Assembly (NCBI RefSeq): GCF_042100115.1 | Contig: NC_091280.1 | Span: forward strand, 1,240,001-1,304,000 | Length of the DNA: 64,000 bases | Direction of reading: 5' to 3' | From: Alternaria dauci | Lineage: Eukaryota > Ascomycota > Dothideomycetes > Pleosporales > Pleosporaceae | Shown: piece by piece, positions 33,391 through 43,957 of the stretch | How the letters are laid out: each line of letters begins with the position of its first letter | Position numbering within the stretch: position 1 is the stretch's first letter | The notes under the pieces: model-generated | The model's database searches: none | What the model was told of the DNA's origin: nothing | The model's input: only the letters and a program-made list of their open reading frames with translations | Program-made: the position numbers and the translations under genes

Positions 33391-34355
33391 GTGGTGATGA
33401 ATACGTGGTGGAGCACATCTTCCGAGTGCGGTCATGTCGAAGTTGTAGGGCATTGTGTGCATGCGTACCATGCATGGAACAGAAGTACATGGAATGATGT
33501 ACTATAACGAGATGCCATCGCTTGTTTAGAGAACCGCGCGACCTGCAGCAATTCAATGCATATGTATATTTGAGTAGTAGAGAACCTATGATCTGATCAG
33601 TGGCCAATACATCGTTGCGACGACATACCTAAGTGAGACTGTACCTGCCTCTGACCATCGTTATCATCGCGCCAAAAGACTTTACGATATTTCCTCTAGT
33701 CATGGGATGAGCAGCTCAGCTCTGTATGGGCGAGTGACATATGCGGCGAGTAAAGTGATGGGCGAGTGACAGATGTGGCAAGCAGTCGAACACACGATGA
33801 CCGTTGCCTGAGAATATGATTACCGTTTCCTGCGATAAGAAGAGGACACATTGCAGACAGATGTCATCCAGAGTTCATTGCGAAGTGGCATTTGCACAAT
33901 GGGCTGATTGTACGTCAGAAAACGCGTAGAGTTTGGGTGAATAGCGCGCTAAGACGCGCTAGCGCCGGGTTTGCCCGCCGCGGCCGCGAACTAGTGTTCG
34001 TCCGAGCCATCGCCACCCTTAGCGCGAATCATCGCCGCGGATCTTGGCAATCTTCCAAAGTTCATATAAACGCTGCCACTTCGCTCCTCCCTCTCCCATC
34101 CACACCACGCGTTCTGCCACTGCTCAATGCTACTTTCCACAACAGCACCACTTTCGAGCCGCTACTTCTGCATAGTCGCGTATCTGCTTCTGCTGCTTTG
34201 CACTCTCCAAGCTTTTTCTGAGTCAGTTGCCCGCAACTGCACTCCTCCCCACTCACAGCTGCTCCTCGACGCGTCGAGACTGCTTCACGCCACCACCCAG
34301 CTCTCACCTTCTACACCCGAATCTCAGCATCGCTCCTGGCTAGCATTCAGGAGCT
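33391..34355. other. spacer, ABCD transporter to dynactin gene
   Basis: No credible gene in 965 bases. A degenerate tandem repeat lies at 33726-33788, and an ACGCGT box near 33921 sits in a GC-rich stretch before the dynactin gene. Confidence 0.5.
33726..33788. repeat. two-copy degenerate tandem repeat, about 32 bp
   Basis: ATGGGCGAGTGACA followed by T/G ATG C/T GGC G/A AG occurs twice with a period of about 32 bases. Purpose unknown; too short for a mobile element. Confidence 0.7.
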
Positions 34356-37300
34356 ATGTCTACGCTGGATATCAAGGTCGGCCAGACGGTCAGGACTACC
34401 GGTCATCAGGAGGGCGTCGTCAGATACGTAGGGGGTATTCACGTGTCAGAAGGCCATTTTATCGGAATAGAACTCCCTACGCCTGACGGAAAGAACGATG
34501 GCTCACTCCGCAATGAGCGGTACTTTACGTGTGCTCCTGGCCACGGTCTGTTCATTCGGGACTCCAGCATAGCCGCTATAATTTCCGAGGCAACCCCAAC
34601 CCCGCCCACACCCACACCCCCAACACCCACCCCAAGAGCTGTTTCAAGAGCAAGAGCTCCGCCCCCCACACCCAGGGCTCGGCCTTCCAGTGTAGTTGCT
34701 CCAAAGCCTGCTGCAGCAAGAACCACCACGTTGAGCAAGCGACAGTCGGTCGCAGGTCCGTCATCCTCACAGCCACCTTCGCGTGGACCTGTTCGAAAAG
34801 CCAGCGTTGCCAGCACATCTAGCAACTCAGCGGCTGAACCCTCCCGCGCACAATTCTCCAGACCCGAAACTTTACGCGGAGAATCCTCTCGCCCCGAATC
34901 GTCTCGACCCGAATCATCTCGACCCGAATCCTCTCGACCCGCACCTTCATCATCCAGACCAAGCCTGGGGTCCTCAGTCACTAGTAACGCTGGGAAAGCA
35001 CCTCGAGATGGCCACGTCGAGAGCCTACAAACAACAATCAGACATATGGAGAAGCAGCATGCGGAAGACCAAGAACGGCTGAGAGAATTTTCGCAAGTTC
35101 GTGACGAGAGGGACAGGTTCAACGGTCTAATACAACGCCTGCAGACCAAATGCCAGTCGCAGTACACTGAGATACAAGAACACAAGGAGAGGCTCAAGAC
35201 CCTCCAACTGGAACTGGAAGCGGTCAACAAGTCACTACAGGATCATGAGGTCGATCTAGAGGATGCTTTAGTCGACAAAGAAATGGCAGAGGAGAGGGCG
35301 GACCAGGCTGAGGCGGAGATCGAGTCTCTGCGCAAGAGATTAGAGGAGCAGACCTTGGAGCTCGACATCCTTCGAGACGAGGCAGAGCTGTTCACTACAG
35401 AAATGTCGGAGGAGCAAAAACAAGAAGCTGGCTACTACCGTCTCCAGCACGAGAACGACCGCCTGAGGGAGGCATTGATAACACTCAAGGAGATGACGGA
35501 GGAACGCGAGCAGGATTTCAAGGCCAGAATTCTCAGCCTTGAGGTCGATATTTCACAACTCGAATTCTACCAACGGGAGAATAGCACACTTCACGAGCGC
35601 TTGAACGCATCCGAGAACCTCGTCGATCACCTGAAACAACAACTGGACGCTGCAAACGAGTGGGAGGACATGGTGGAAGAACTCACTCAACAAAATCAAA
35701 CCCTCCAAGATAGAATCGCGGAGCAGGACATGGTGGTGCAAGACCTCGAAAACTTGCGGGAACTTAACGACGAGCTTGAAGCTCAGCATCTAGAGCAAGA
35801 AGAGGATATGCTTGCAGAGCTCGAGGCTAAGAACAATGAGCTCGCGGAGCAAGCACGTCAGATCGCAGAACAAACCGTCATCATAACCGATCATGAATCC
35901 CTGATCTCCAAATTCCGCGATCTCGTCATGGACCTTCAGGCCAGAATGGCCGACGCCGAGTCTTCAAAGAGCATGACGGAGGCCCAGGTGAAAGATACTA
36001 CCGGGCGATTCAACGAAGTCATGGACCTCAACCGACAACTCCGCGCAGCGACTGTTTTATCTACCACCAGGGAGATTGAAGCAGCACTCATATCGCTGAA
36101 GGCAGACCAGCTCGCCGAGCGTCTTGAAATTTGGAACGAGACCGAGTCCAAGGAATTTACCCGAAGCGAATCACTCCAAGCCTACTTGACTACAGAAAGA
36201 ATTGCCGGGAAATCTGACCTCCTCATCAGTGTGCTGAGAAGCACCAACCGACACATGAGCAACGGTGGCCGCTTGGACGATGCGGTATCCAGGCTTGTCT
36301 GTGTTCAGTCCATCGTTTACCTGGAAGTCCTTAAAGATGGAAGCAACCGTCTTTGGTCCGCGGTTCGCGGCTTGTCACTCTCAGACTTTGCCAATGTTGG
36401 ACCGATATACCAGGAGTTGATCACTGTAGAGCAGGTCCTTGACCAAGGCCTAAACGCCTTGAAGGCGGACACTATCAACTTCGAGGAATTTACTGGATCT
36501 CTGGAGCGTTCTACCAAAACCCTTGACGCGATCCTTTCCAGCCACCAGGATATTCTAGCTGGTCGACCGGAAGGAGAGATGCTCTCCCTATTCGTCTCCA
36601 TACATGCTCGACTTGAGCACATAGCGTATATGTATGACCTCGCCACCTTCGTCCTCCAGAAAGTCCCAGATGCCATACTCCACGAATGTCAATACACGCT
36701 GGAGCACTTCAATACTCCTCTGGATAACACACAAGCTGCCCTTACGGCTGCCGCAAAGTTGCTGCGAACTGTGCAAGCTCTCGCCCAGGACCACATGTAT
36801 CCTCAATTCCCCTATGGTCTCGACGAGGCCGTCAAGTATGACGAAGCGTTGGCGTCGGCTGCTGGAGGTATCGCAAAGTTTGTCCGCGGTCTGATCGAAG
36901 AGGTCGCGAAGTGCACCAGTCTTTCGGACAATGACTCAGTCTCTGCTCGCGAGATCGCCGAGATCAAGTACAAAATTGATGACCTCGACAATGACCAGTG
37001 CATCGCCTTTTATACTGCCGGACTGAACGGCCTGACTGCTCATCTCCACGACTGGTCAGACCGTGCTGGTTTACTGGCCAACACCAAAGAGATCGAACAC
37101 GGTCCTACGCCCTGGGCTCAGAAGGCCAAAGAGGTGGAGGCATCGCGGAAGAAGGACGACGAAGCAATCCGCCAACTACAAAGTCTCACGGCAGAACATC
37201 GCGCTACAGTCCTGAAGATCCACGAGCGCGAGCAAGTTATTGCTACAAAGGAACTCGAGATCGAACATTTGTCAGCCAAGATCAAGGATGCTACCAGCAA

Positions 37301-38003
37301 AACCGAAGGCCTTGAGGCTCTGCAGGAGGAGCTCGAGAGGCGTCATAATAAGATTATGGAGCTCCAGGCCGTGGACCGAACGCAGATGTTGGAGATTGAG
37401 TCTCTCAGAGAGCGCCTAGCCAATGCGGACGAGCCTTCACGCCACGATATTGAACTCACCATGGAGAACACAACTGCTCCAATTGAACAACCTCGAGAAG
37501 AAGAGGACCCACTGAACGTCCCAGGCAGGGCCAAGACAATGTTTGACGCTCTTGTCAACGAGAATCATTGGCTGCGCAAGCGCGAAAACCGCGTTGCGTT
37601 CGGGTGTAACCTAATGGAGTTGTTTGCCAAGATGGAAACGGATCGATCCGCTGCCATGCGCAAAGAATCAATGGCCATGACCAACGCTATTTTCGAGCAG
37701 GCTTTCTACGAGCGAGCCTGCCTCACCGATGACGACTCAGAGTCTGATGAAACCTCTTCAGAAGCATCGAGCCATGTCCTCGAACAGGAGAACTTGACAT
37801 ACCACATCCAGAACACGCAAGGCCCTGCCAGACCTAAGATGTCGGCTGTGGAACTCACGGGAATCAGCCTGGGTTGGGAACAGCTCGCCCACAGCCATAA
37901 GGTGGCACTGGAGCAGGCTGAAGAGGACCTCATGAACATGTCTACAATTGATCTTGACGACGAGGACTACGAAGATCTGTCATTCGTGGCGGCACATATT
38001 TAA
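34356..38003 (+). CDS. dynactin large subunit p150-Glued, 1215 aa
   Basis: Single exon. Counterpart of animal DCTN1, Neurospora ro-3 and yeast Nip100: the dynactin arm that links dynein to microtubules. Residues about 3-70 form a CAP-Gly domain with the GKNDGS microtubule/EB-binding motif (45-50). A Pro/Ser/Arg-rich linker (about 77-215) includes a run of RPESS units. Long coiled coils cover about 215-545 and about 920-1020. The dynactin-specific domain lies between, about 620-900. The C terminus is acidic. Length is near the usual fungal value. The ATG at 34356 places CAP-Gly at the N terminus as expected. It is tail to tail with the ankyrin protein, 369 bases apart. Confidence 0.93.
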   Translation: MSTLDIKVGQTVRTTGHQEGVVRYVGGIHVSEGHFIGIELPTPDGKNDGSLRNERYFTCAPGHGLFIRDSSIAAIISEATPTPPTPTPPTPTPRAVSRARAPPPTPRARPSSVVAPKPAAARTTTLSKRQSVAGPSSSQPPSRGPVRKASVASTSSNSAAEPSRAQFSRPETLRGESSRPESSRPESSRPESSRPAPSSSRPSLGSSVTSNAGKAPRDGHVESLQTTIRHMEKQHAEDQERLREFSQVRDERDRFNGLIQRLQTKCQSQYTEIQEHKERLKTLQLELEAVNKSLQDHEVDLEDALVDKEMAEERADQAEAEIESLRKRLEEQTLELDILRDEAELFTTEMSEEQKQEAGYYRLQHENDRLREALITLKEMTEEREQDFKARILSLEVDISQLEFYQRENSTLHERLNASENLVDHLKQQLDAANEWEDMVEELTQQNQTLQDRIAEQDMVVQDLENLRELNDELEAQHLEQEEDMLAELEAKNNELAEQARQIAEQTVIITDHESLISKFRDLVMDLQARMADAESSKSMTEAQVKDTTGRFNEVMDLNRQLRAATVLSTTREIEAALISLKADQLAERLEIWNETESKEFTRSESLQAYLTTERIAGKSDLLISVLRSTNRHMSNGGRLDDAVSRLVCVQSIVYLEVLKDGSNRLWSAVRGLSLSDFANVGPIYQELITVEQVLDQGLNALKADTINFEEFTGSLERSTKTLDAILSSHQDILAGRPEGEMLSLFVSIHARLEHIAYMYDLATFVLQKVPDAILHECQYTLEHFNTPLDNTQAALTAAAKLLRTVQALAQDHMYPQFPYGLDEAVKYDEALASAAGGIAKFVRGLIEEVAKCTSLSDNDSVSAREIAEIKYKIDDLDNDQCIAFYTAGLNGLTAHLHDWSDRAGLLANTKEIEHGPTPWAQKAKEVEASRKKDDEAIRQLQSLTAEHRATVLKIHEREQVIATKELEIEHLSAKIKDATSKTEGLEALQEELERRHNKIMELQAVDRTQMLEIESLRERLANADEPSRHDIELTMENTTAPIEQPREEEDPLNVPGRAKTMFDALVNENHWLRKRENRVAFGCNLMELFAKMETDRSAAMRKESMAMTNAIFEQAFYERACLTDDDSESDETSSEASSHVLEQENLTYHIQNTQGPARPKMSAVELTGISLGWEQLAHSHKVALEQAEEDLMNMSTIDLDDEDYEDLSFVAAHI
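34884..34945 (+). repeat. 15-bp tandem repeat in the dynactin linker
   Basis: Four near-identical units of CCCGAATC(C/A)TCTCGA encode repeated RPESS in the linker between CAP-Gly and the first coiled coil. Ser and Arg content suggests a phosphorylatable, microtubule-interacting stretch. Confidence 0.85.
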
Positions 38004-38372
38004 AACATTATGAGGAAAGAAGGAAGGATAAAAAGAAGGGGGAAAGAACACGATTTCGCATTCATTATTACACACGCCACGGTTTTGGGATTTCAGTCCT
38101 GCTTTAGCTGTGGACCAAGAGCATCGCCAGTGGCATTTTCAGCATTGGCGTTTATTTTGGCTCTTGTTGCTCATGTTTTTGAGCGTTGGTGTTGTTGGGC
38201 TAGTTTGGTTTGGTTTGGTGTTTTAGCGCGACGATACCCATGGGTTTGCATTCGTTGCATCAGTGTTTTTCCTTGTTTGGTTTCCATAGCATTTGCAGGG
38301 TACAGAGAGACATTATGACATGATCAACTTCACCCAGTTCTTGTCTATCGTGAACTCCTCTGTAAAGCACTG
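38004..38372. other. convergent 3' spacer, dynactin / ankyrin protein
   Basis: 369 bases between two stop codons. T-rich on the plus strand (repeated ttgttttggtttgg-like runs near 38190-38290). Likely holds both 3' untranslated regions. Confidence 0.5.
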
Positions 38373-41300
38373 CTAATCAACTGTTCCCCATTGCGGTGGC
38401 CCCCCTTCAATCTGTCTCACCTCTTTCTGTCGCTTGACATTCCTCTCATAGTGCTCTTCCTTCTCCTTCAGCATTCTCCTCTCCACAGCAGCTCTATGCT
38501 CGAGCTCCAGTTTGCGCTGCTCAATCATCTTGCTTTCTGCCGCCATGGCCTCCCTCACTTTCCTCTCCTCTACACTTTGTCGTGTAGCAGCAGCATCGCG
38601 CTCTTGTTCTTGCAACAAATTATGCCAAGCCACTCTTTCTGAGCGCTTCATACGCTCCGCCTCTCTCACCCGCTGGACTTCAAATTCATGCTTCTGCTGC
38701 TCTAGGGTGGTGTAATGCTGCGTTGCCTTTGTCTGCAATGCCAGCTCCACATCTTGGCTCTCGTGTTTCCTCCTCAATACGTCTTTATGATTGGTCTCTT
38801 CGATCGTGCGGCTGTGCTCGAACTTCTCCTTCTCGTGGCGTATGTCGAGTTCGTGCTCTTTTTGTTTGTCGACCAGTTTAGCTATCGAAGGTGGAATGCC
38901 GGTGGCGCCGACAGGCTGGAGTGCCGATGAGGAGTAGTAAACTGGGCGGCAAGCTTTGTCGCGCAGAAGTTCGAGAAGAGCTTGTTTGACAGGGGCGCGA
39001 GCAGGTGTAGCTACGAGTTCAACGTAAGAGTACGGAGAATAGTGGAGGCCTGAGGCTGGGTCGCAGTAGATGTGTGCTTCGTCATTGAGATCTTGCCATA
39101 TTTCTGTTTCCAACAAGGCTTCCGTGATGGGGAGAGCGCTGTAGGCATTGTCTAGCGCAAGGATGACGGTCGACTTTTCGTTGCGGGCACGGAATTTGTG
39201 GTTTGCGCGGTTACGCAGAAGAAGACGTAGAAGCTGGCGAAGCTTTGAGCGATGTGCTGATGTGGTGACTGTTGCTTTGAGGCATAACTCTCCTAAAGCA
39301 TTTCTGCCACCATGGAGACGGGAAGGATAATTCGGGTCGTGTGCATGCTCCAATAACACCCTCACGACTTCGATATTGAGTTGTCTGACCGCCTCGTGTA
39401 AGCTTCCATCATTTCCTAACACGTGCGGCGCTAGTGCCTTCACCGTGGCCTCCCCGGACAAACTGCTACTAGCGTAGTACAGTGCGGATTTATTCCATGC
39501 ATCTCGAAGATCCGCATCCGCACCCCGCACGATTAGTGCATTTACTATCTCATGACGTCCCTCGCGGGCGGCGAGCATCAACGCCGAAGTTTCCGAAATA
39601 GGAGAAACTCGGTTGACGGATACTCCAGCTTCCAGAAGCACGGAGATGACGTTGTCCGAAATGCGCTTTTGGGGTTGTGCTAGTGCCCACAGGAGTGCGG
39701 GGACGAGTTCGGGTCCGCTGGACGAATGGATAACCATGGGGATAGTAATCTCCGCGTCCAGACCGTTTGTCAACAACAGTGTGAGCAGCGCACTATTGCG
39801 TGGGTACACAGTCATGGCGGTAATAAGAATCGGTGGCTTGTTATATCCGATACCGAGTTCTTCAAGTTTGCAACCGTGATCGAAGCATGATTGTATTGCG
39901 GCAACGACTACTTCGTCTTGAAGCTTAGAACTCAACAAGGCTGGGACAACAATGTTGAAATTGGGGTTGTGACGCATGAGCTTTTCAAAGATGGTGTGAC
40001 TGTGCTCTTGTGCTGCAAAGACGAAGCATGATCCGTCGGCCGTGTTGACATCGGCGTGACTTTGGAGTAACAGATCTACCCACGAGTCCGTATACTTACT
40101 GTCGTGGTTGTTTTCAAGAACCGATCGTAGAGCAGCGTCGATAGCAGATTGTTCTACTCCACGGACCAGTAGCTCTTTTGCCATTTCGCCAATGTTTTCC
40201 TTGCTCCCGTTCATTGACAACTTGTCGTTGGTGAACAACGTACGGAAGGACCGCGTGACGCTAGATCGTGATGGTTGGTGATGTCCACTGAGTAACAATG
40301 CCATTAGCGAGCTGTCACCTGATGCTACCGCAACACTCAATGCCTCGCCATCGTTATGACTCACAGATGCTCCTTGTCCTAATAGCAACCTGGTACTGGT
40401 AGTGTCGTTTGTGGCGATAGCTTGTCGTGTCTCCGCGGCAAGAGCCTGGTCGAGCGACTCTTGCGGTACTCCCAATTTCAAAAGAGCACTAAGTATCGGT
40501 GCTTTCTTCTGCGGGTCTTGAAGTTCTGAAGTGTACTTGAAAGCAGTGCTCAGCAATCTAGGGCTTGCAGCAAGGAGCCTTTCGATGATGTCGATGTTGT
40601 CGGGGCCGCCGTTAATGGCAATTTGCAAGGCTTGACTAGCTGGCTCCTCTTCAACTCCGTAACTAAGGAGCAAATTTATGATCTCAAGTGTCTGCGAGTG
40701 TCGACTGGACTGCGAGTCAAAAGCCAGAGGTAGGGCTGCCGATGTTGACGAAGAATCGGGCCTAGTATTGCAAAGCAACCGCAGAAGAGACATGTCGACT
40801 TGCGTGACTGCCGATGACAAAGCCCTGCTATCGACCTTTGCTCCTTTTCGAACAAGTTCTATGATCAGAGCTCCATCCCGCCCAGCCGAAGTATCTGCGA
40901 TTGCATCAACTAGAGCCTGATCAACGCCAGGGCCCCGTGCACCGTACTCGAGTAACAGTCCTGCAATCTCACGTCGTTCAGATGTCGAGATTGCGTCGGT
41001 ACGGAAAATGAGTGGAAAGAGACAATCCAGGCTCTCCGGCGGAGGTCGAGCGTTGAGAAGAGAACGGAGGGTCCGAATATCTCTGTTAACCACTGCAAAG
41101 TGAAGGGCACCATTATTGCTCGCATCGACTGGCGCTCCAGCGCTAAGCAGGAGATCTATCAATTGAGCATCTCTCTCCTTCGTAGCTTGTGTGAGCAATG
41201 ACCTGAGGGGACGACCTGTTGCGCCTTTCTTTAGCAAAGCCTCAACTACACGAAGCCTATCTGGTTGCGGAGTGTTTGTTGGCAAAACAGATAGTGCTAC

Positions 41301-42446
41301 TGTCGCATGCTGGGGAGCGATTGGTGTCTGAAGAATAACGTCCACCAGGCCCCAGTTCGAGTTCTCTATGGCCTCTCTCAAACACTCGGCATCATTGATA
41401 GTGGTCGGTACGCCGTAGCTGACCATCATCTTCGCACCAGAAGAATCATTACTTCTGGCCAAAATGATAAGGAAGTCCGGTAGACCACGACTGTCGGGAG
41501 GCAGTCCACAGCAGAACAAGAGTTGCAGAAACTGTAGCGTTGCCTGGCGTGTAGGCAGCCTCATGGTAGTGTCCAGCGCGTGCTGGAGATTTGATTCGTT
41601 GAGAGGTATTGGTCCGGCGACTAAAGCGATAGCTATCTTGTAGGCTTGTCTTCCAATGGCCATATTTAGAGCGCTTGCTGAGTCGAAATTCGGATCAGCA
41701 CCATATCCAATCAGTAGCGATATGATGGCATCTGAGCCTTGCTGAACCGCAGCGGGCAGGCATGACGAGATGATCTGAGGGCGAAGTGGCTTCGGTGCTC
41801 GCAACAAGAGCTTGACGAAGTTCAGGTCGTTCGACCGTACCGCATTCGCTAGAGCGTTGGGGAAGTTGTTCAAGTCCGCTCCATGGCGTAGTAGTAGACC
41901 TACGCTTTCTTGGTCGTTGGCAGTGAGAGCGGCTTTCAGTCCTTCGTCCAAGGTTTGTTGGTCCGCGCCGGAGCTAGCGAGGATGTTGACACCATCAGCC
42001 TTCCTGAGACTCGCAGCCTGTTGTAAGACTGTACTCCGGCGCCGCAACGCTGTGTTGGCCTGGTTGCTTGATCTTCTCTTCTTGTCAATTGTTTCGATGA
42101 TGTTGACTTTTGCGCCTAGAGTGAGGAAAGCTTGGATCAGGCCGGGTCCTGTTGTTGGACTGCGAATGACGGCGGACAAAGCCTGGTCGAGCTCCTCTTG
42201 CGAGAACTGCCCTGCATCTTGTCCTTTATCCTTGTCTTTCGAACTCTTGAAGATGCTCTTCAGCTTATTCTTGCTTTCAGGGTTCTTGGCTCTCCGATCA
42301 AGTAGAATACTTCGGGCCTGCGAGATGTCCTCCTCACTGACTGACACCGCCGGCTGTGTTGGGGCCGGTAACACTGCTTGGCGCTGGTCAACCGGTATGA
42401 CGCCCGCATTCCGGATAAGGTCTTTCAGGCTGACTTTTCGCTCCAT
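38373..42446 (-). CDS. large ankyrin-repeat protein, 1357 aa
   Basis: Single exon. The first 115 residues are charged and mark no known domain. From about 115 to 1130 there are many degenerate ankyrin repeats, recognisable by LLxxGAD(V/P)-type ends and A-I-A-x-x-D-type helices, spaced about 33 residues apart. Residues about 1190-1350 are a Glu/Arg/Lys-rich coiled coil. No signal peptide, membrane segment or enzyme domain. A scaffold role is inferred from the architecture; partners are unknown. The start at 42446 is the first ATG in the frame and gives a basic N terminus (MERKVSLKDL). It resembles long ankyrin proteins common in filamentous fungi, but I recognise no named member. Confidence 0.85.
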   Translation of the reverse strand: MERKVSLKDLIRNAGVIPVDQRQAVLPAPTQPAVSVSEEDISQARSILLDRRAKNPESKNKLKSIFKSSKDKDKGQDAGQFSQEELDQALSAVIRSPTTGPGLIQAFLTLGAKVNIIETIDKKRRSSNQANTALRRRSTVLQQAASLRKADGVNILASSGADQQTLDEGLKAALTANDQESVGLLLRHGADLNNFPNALANAVRSNDLNFVKLLLRAPKPLRPQIISSCLPAAVQQGSDAIISLLIGYGADPNFDSASALNMAIGRQAYKIAIALVAGPIPLNESNLQHALDTTMRLPTRQATLQFLQLLFCCGLPPDSRGLPDFLIILARSNDSSGAKMMVSYGVPTTINDAECLREAIENSNWGLVDVILQTPIAPQHATVALSVLPTNTPQPDRLRVVEALLKKGATGRPLRSLLTQATKERDAQLIDLLLSAGAPVDASNNGALHFAVVNRDIRTLRSLLNARPPPESLDCLFPLIFRTDAISTSERREIAGLLLEYGARGPGVDQALVDAIADTSAGRDGALIIELVRKGAKVDSRALSSAVTQVDMSLLRLLCNTRPDSSSTSAALPLAFDSQSSRHSQTLEIINLLLSYGVEEEPASQALQIAINGGPDNIDIIERLLAASPRLLSTAFKYTSELQDPQKKAPILSALLKLGVPQESLDQALAAETRQAIATNDTTSTRLLLGQGASVSHNDGEALSVAVASGDSSLMALLLSGHHQPSRSSVTRSFRTLFTNDKLSMNGSKENIGEMAKELLVRGVEQSAIDAALRSVLENNHDSKYTDSWVDLLLQSHADVNTADGSCFVFAAQEHSHTIFEKLMRHNPNFNIVVPALLSSKLQDEVVVAAIQSCFDHGCKLEELGIGYNKPPILITAMTVYPRNSALLTLLLTNGLDAEITIPMVIHSSSGPELVPALLWALAQPQKRISDNVISVLLEAGVSVNRVSPISETSALMLAAREGRHEIVNALIVRGADADLRDAWNKSALYYASSSLSGEATVKALAPHVLGNDGSLHEAVRQLNIEVVRVLLEHAHDPNYPSRLHGGRNALGELCLKATVTTSAHRSKLRQLLRLLLRNRANHKFRARNEKSTVILALDNAYSALPITEALLETEIWQDLNDEAHIYCDPASGLHYSPYSYVELVATPARAPVKQALLELLRDKACRPVYYSSSALQPVGATGIPPSIAKLVDKQKEHELDIRHEKEKFEHSRTIEETNHKDVLRRKHESQDVELALQTKATQHYTTLEQQKHEFEVQRVREAERMKRSERVAWHNLLQEQERDAAATRQSVEERKVREAMAAESKMIEQRKLELEHRAAVERRMLKEKEEHYERNVKRQKEVRQIEGGPPQWGTVD

Positions 42447-43957
42447 GGTTGTCTCGGGGATGGTTAGAGGATCATGCCAGTTGAACTGAGGCAGCGTATT
42501 TCTAGACAGTAATCACATAAAGGCGTTGCGTAGTGCAGACACGTATAGGCTGAGGCGGAGTTACGGAAAGAGCAACGTGCTAGCTCGATCCGATTGCGAC
42601 GAACTCAGGGCCGACAATACGACCGTCGTATTCTGATTCGGATCATTACGACGCGACCCTCCGAATCTCCTGCACCGCCGATAGATCTTACATGGCAACT
42701 CACCGTTCTTTCGAGTTCTGCCACGATCGTCATGTACGACCCGGACGAACAGCATTCGTGTCACTCCGCATTTTGCCACGAGTGCGGACGAGCCCTTAGA
42801 AATCTAGGAAGAGGCTATCGCACGGTCTCGAACACGGACATGCAGGTTGACATCCTGATGATCTCACACTAATGCGGACAACCCCTCCCTTCTACACCGG
42901 TCTGGGGACTCTCTTACGTTCGATGTCTGGGGAAACGGGCGATGACATCCTGCCTGCAGGTGGTAAGCGGCACACGTGAATATCAATACTCAGAAATCTC
43001 ATTGTGGTGCTGCTTGATGACTGCGGCGTGGTTGGGCGACGGCCACGACTGTTTCAGCGTGATGGCAGACGAACTGTATGTTTCTTACCCACTTCGGCCC
43101 GCCAACTCCTTACCCGCGTTTCAGGCTTTGTGGCAGGTCCTGCAGGTACCCAGGTACCGTTTCAGCATCATCGTCTACCTTACCTCGATCAGATGTCCCT
43201 GTAGCCACGCCGCAGTATCAGGGTGCGCTTGTGGTCCTTTTCAGGCGCGTCACCACGAAGCTAGCGTTTCTCTTGCCTGAGGCTCAATAACAGAGAATCG
43301 TGGCACGTCACACCACGGATTTTGAACATGTTGCAATCACATCCACCCTATCTGCCGTTGGTTGGGTTACCAGATCTTCAGAGTGTTTTTGACAACTTGG
43401 CAGGCGCCGGTGGATCCACGGGCTGCCCGTCTGTGCGAACGTTGCAACCGCTCTTTTACCGCAAGGCCGGATTGCTCGTTTCAACTGCCCGTCAACCATT
43501 CTGACTCGCGACACATGTCCTTACGCGAGACCTCCCGCCTTACAGCACGGCAACTACAATCGTCAATCCATGACCCAACGTGACCCAATCCTGCCGAAAC
43601 ACCAACATCAACCTAAGGAGCATGTCAAACGCTGGAACACCTGGTCACCCGCATTCGTAATCTAAATCCATGTAGAGGCTACCAGAGTAATCCCGAGAAA
43701 AGAGAGCCAAAGATTGTATATATATGTCGAGACCTCTTCATGTTGACCGAACTATAGCAAGCACAATCATTCTGCTAATATTAAGGGACTCTTTTTTCTT
43801 TCTCATTCTCCACTCTTTTCTCCGGGCTCTGGTAGCTCTACATTCGTTCATATTCGCGTTAATCTTCAAACTCAACGTCTTCTTTTCTATCCACAGGTTC
43901 AGGATATACAAAAGTCTATCAATTCTCAAAAGCATTCGTTATCAGCAAGCCATCACG
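42447..43957. other. 1.5 kb gene-free spacer
   Basis: No credible coding sequence. The end nearest 43958 has a TATATATA run at about 43717-43724 and a pyrimidine-rich leader, consistent with a promoter for the DUF3455 gene. Confidence 0.55.
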
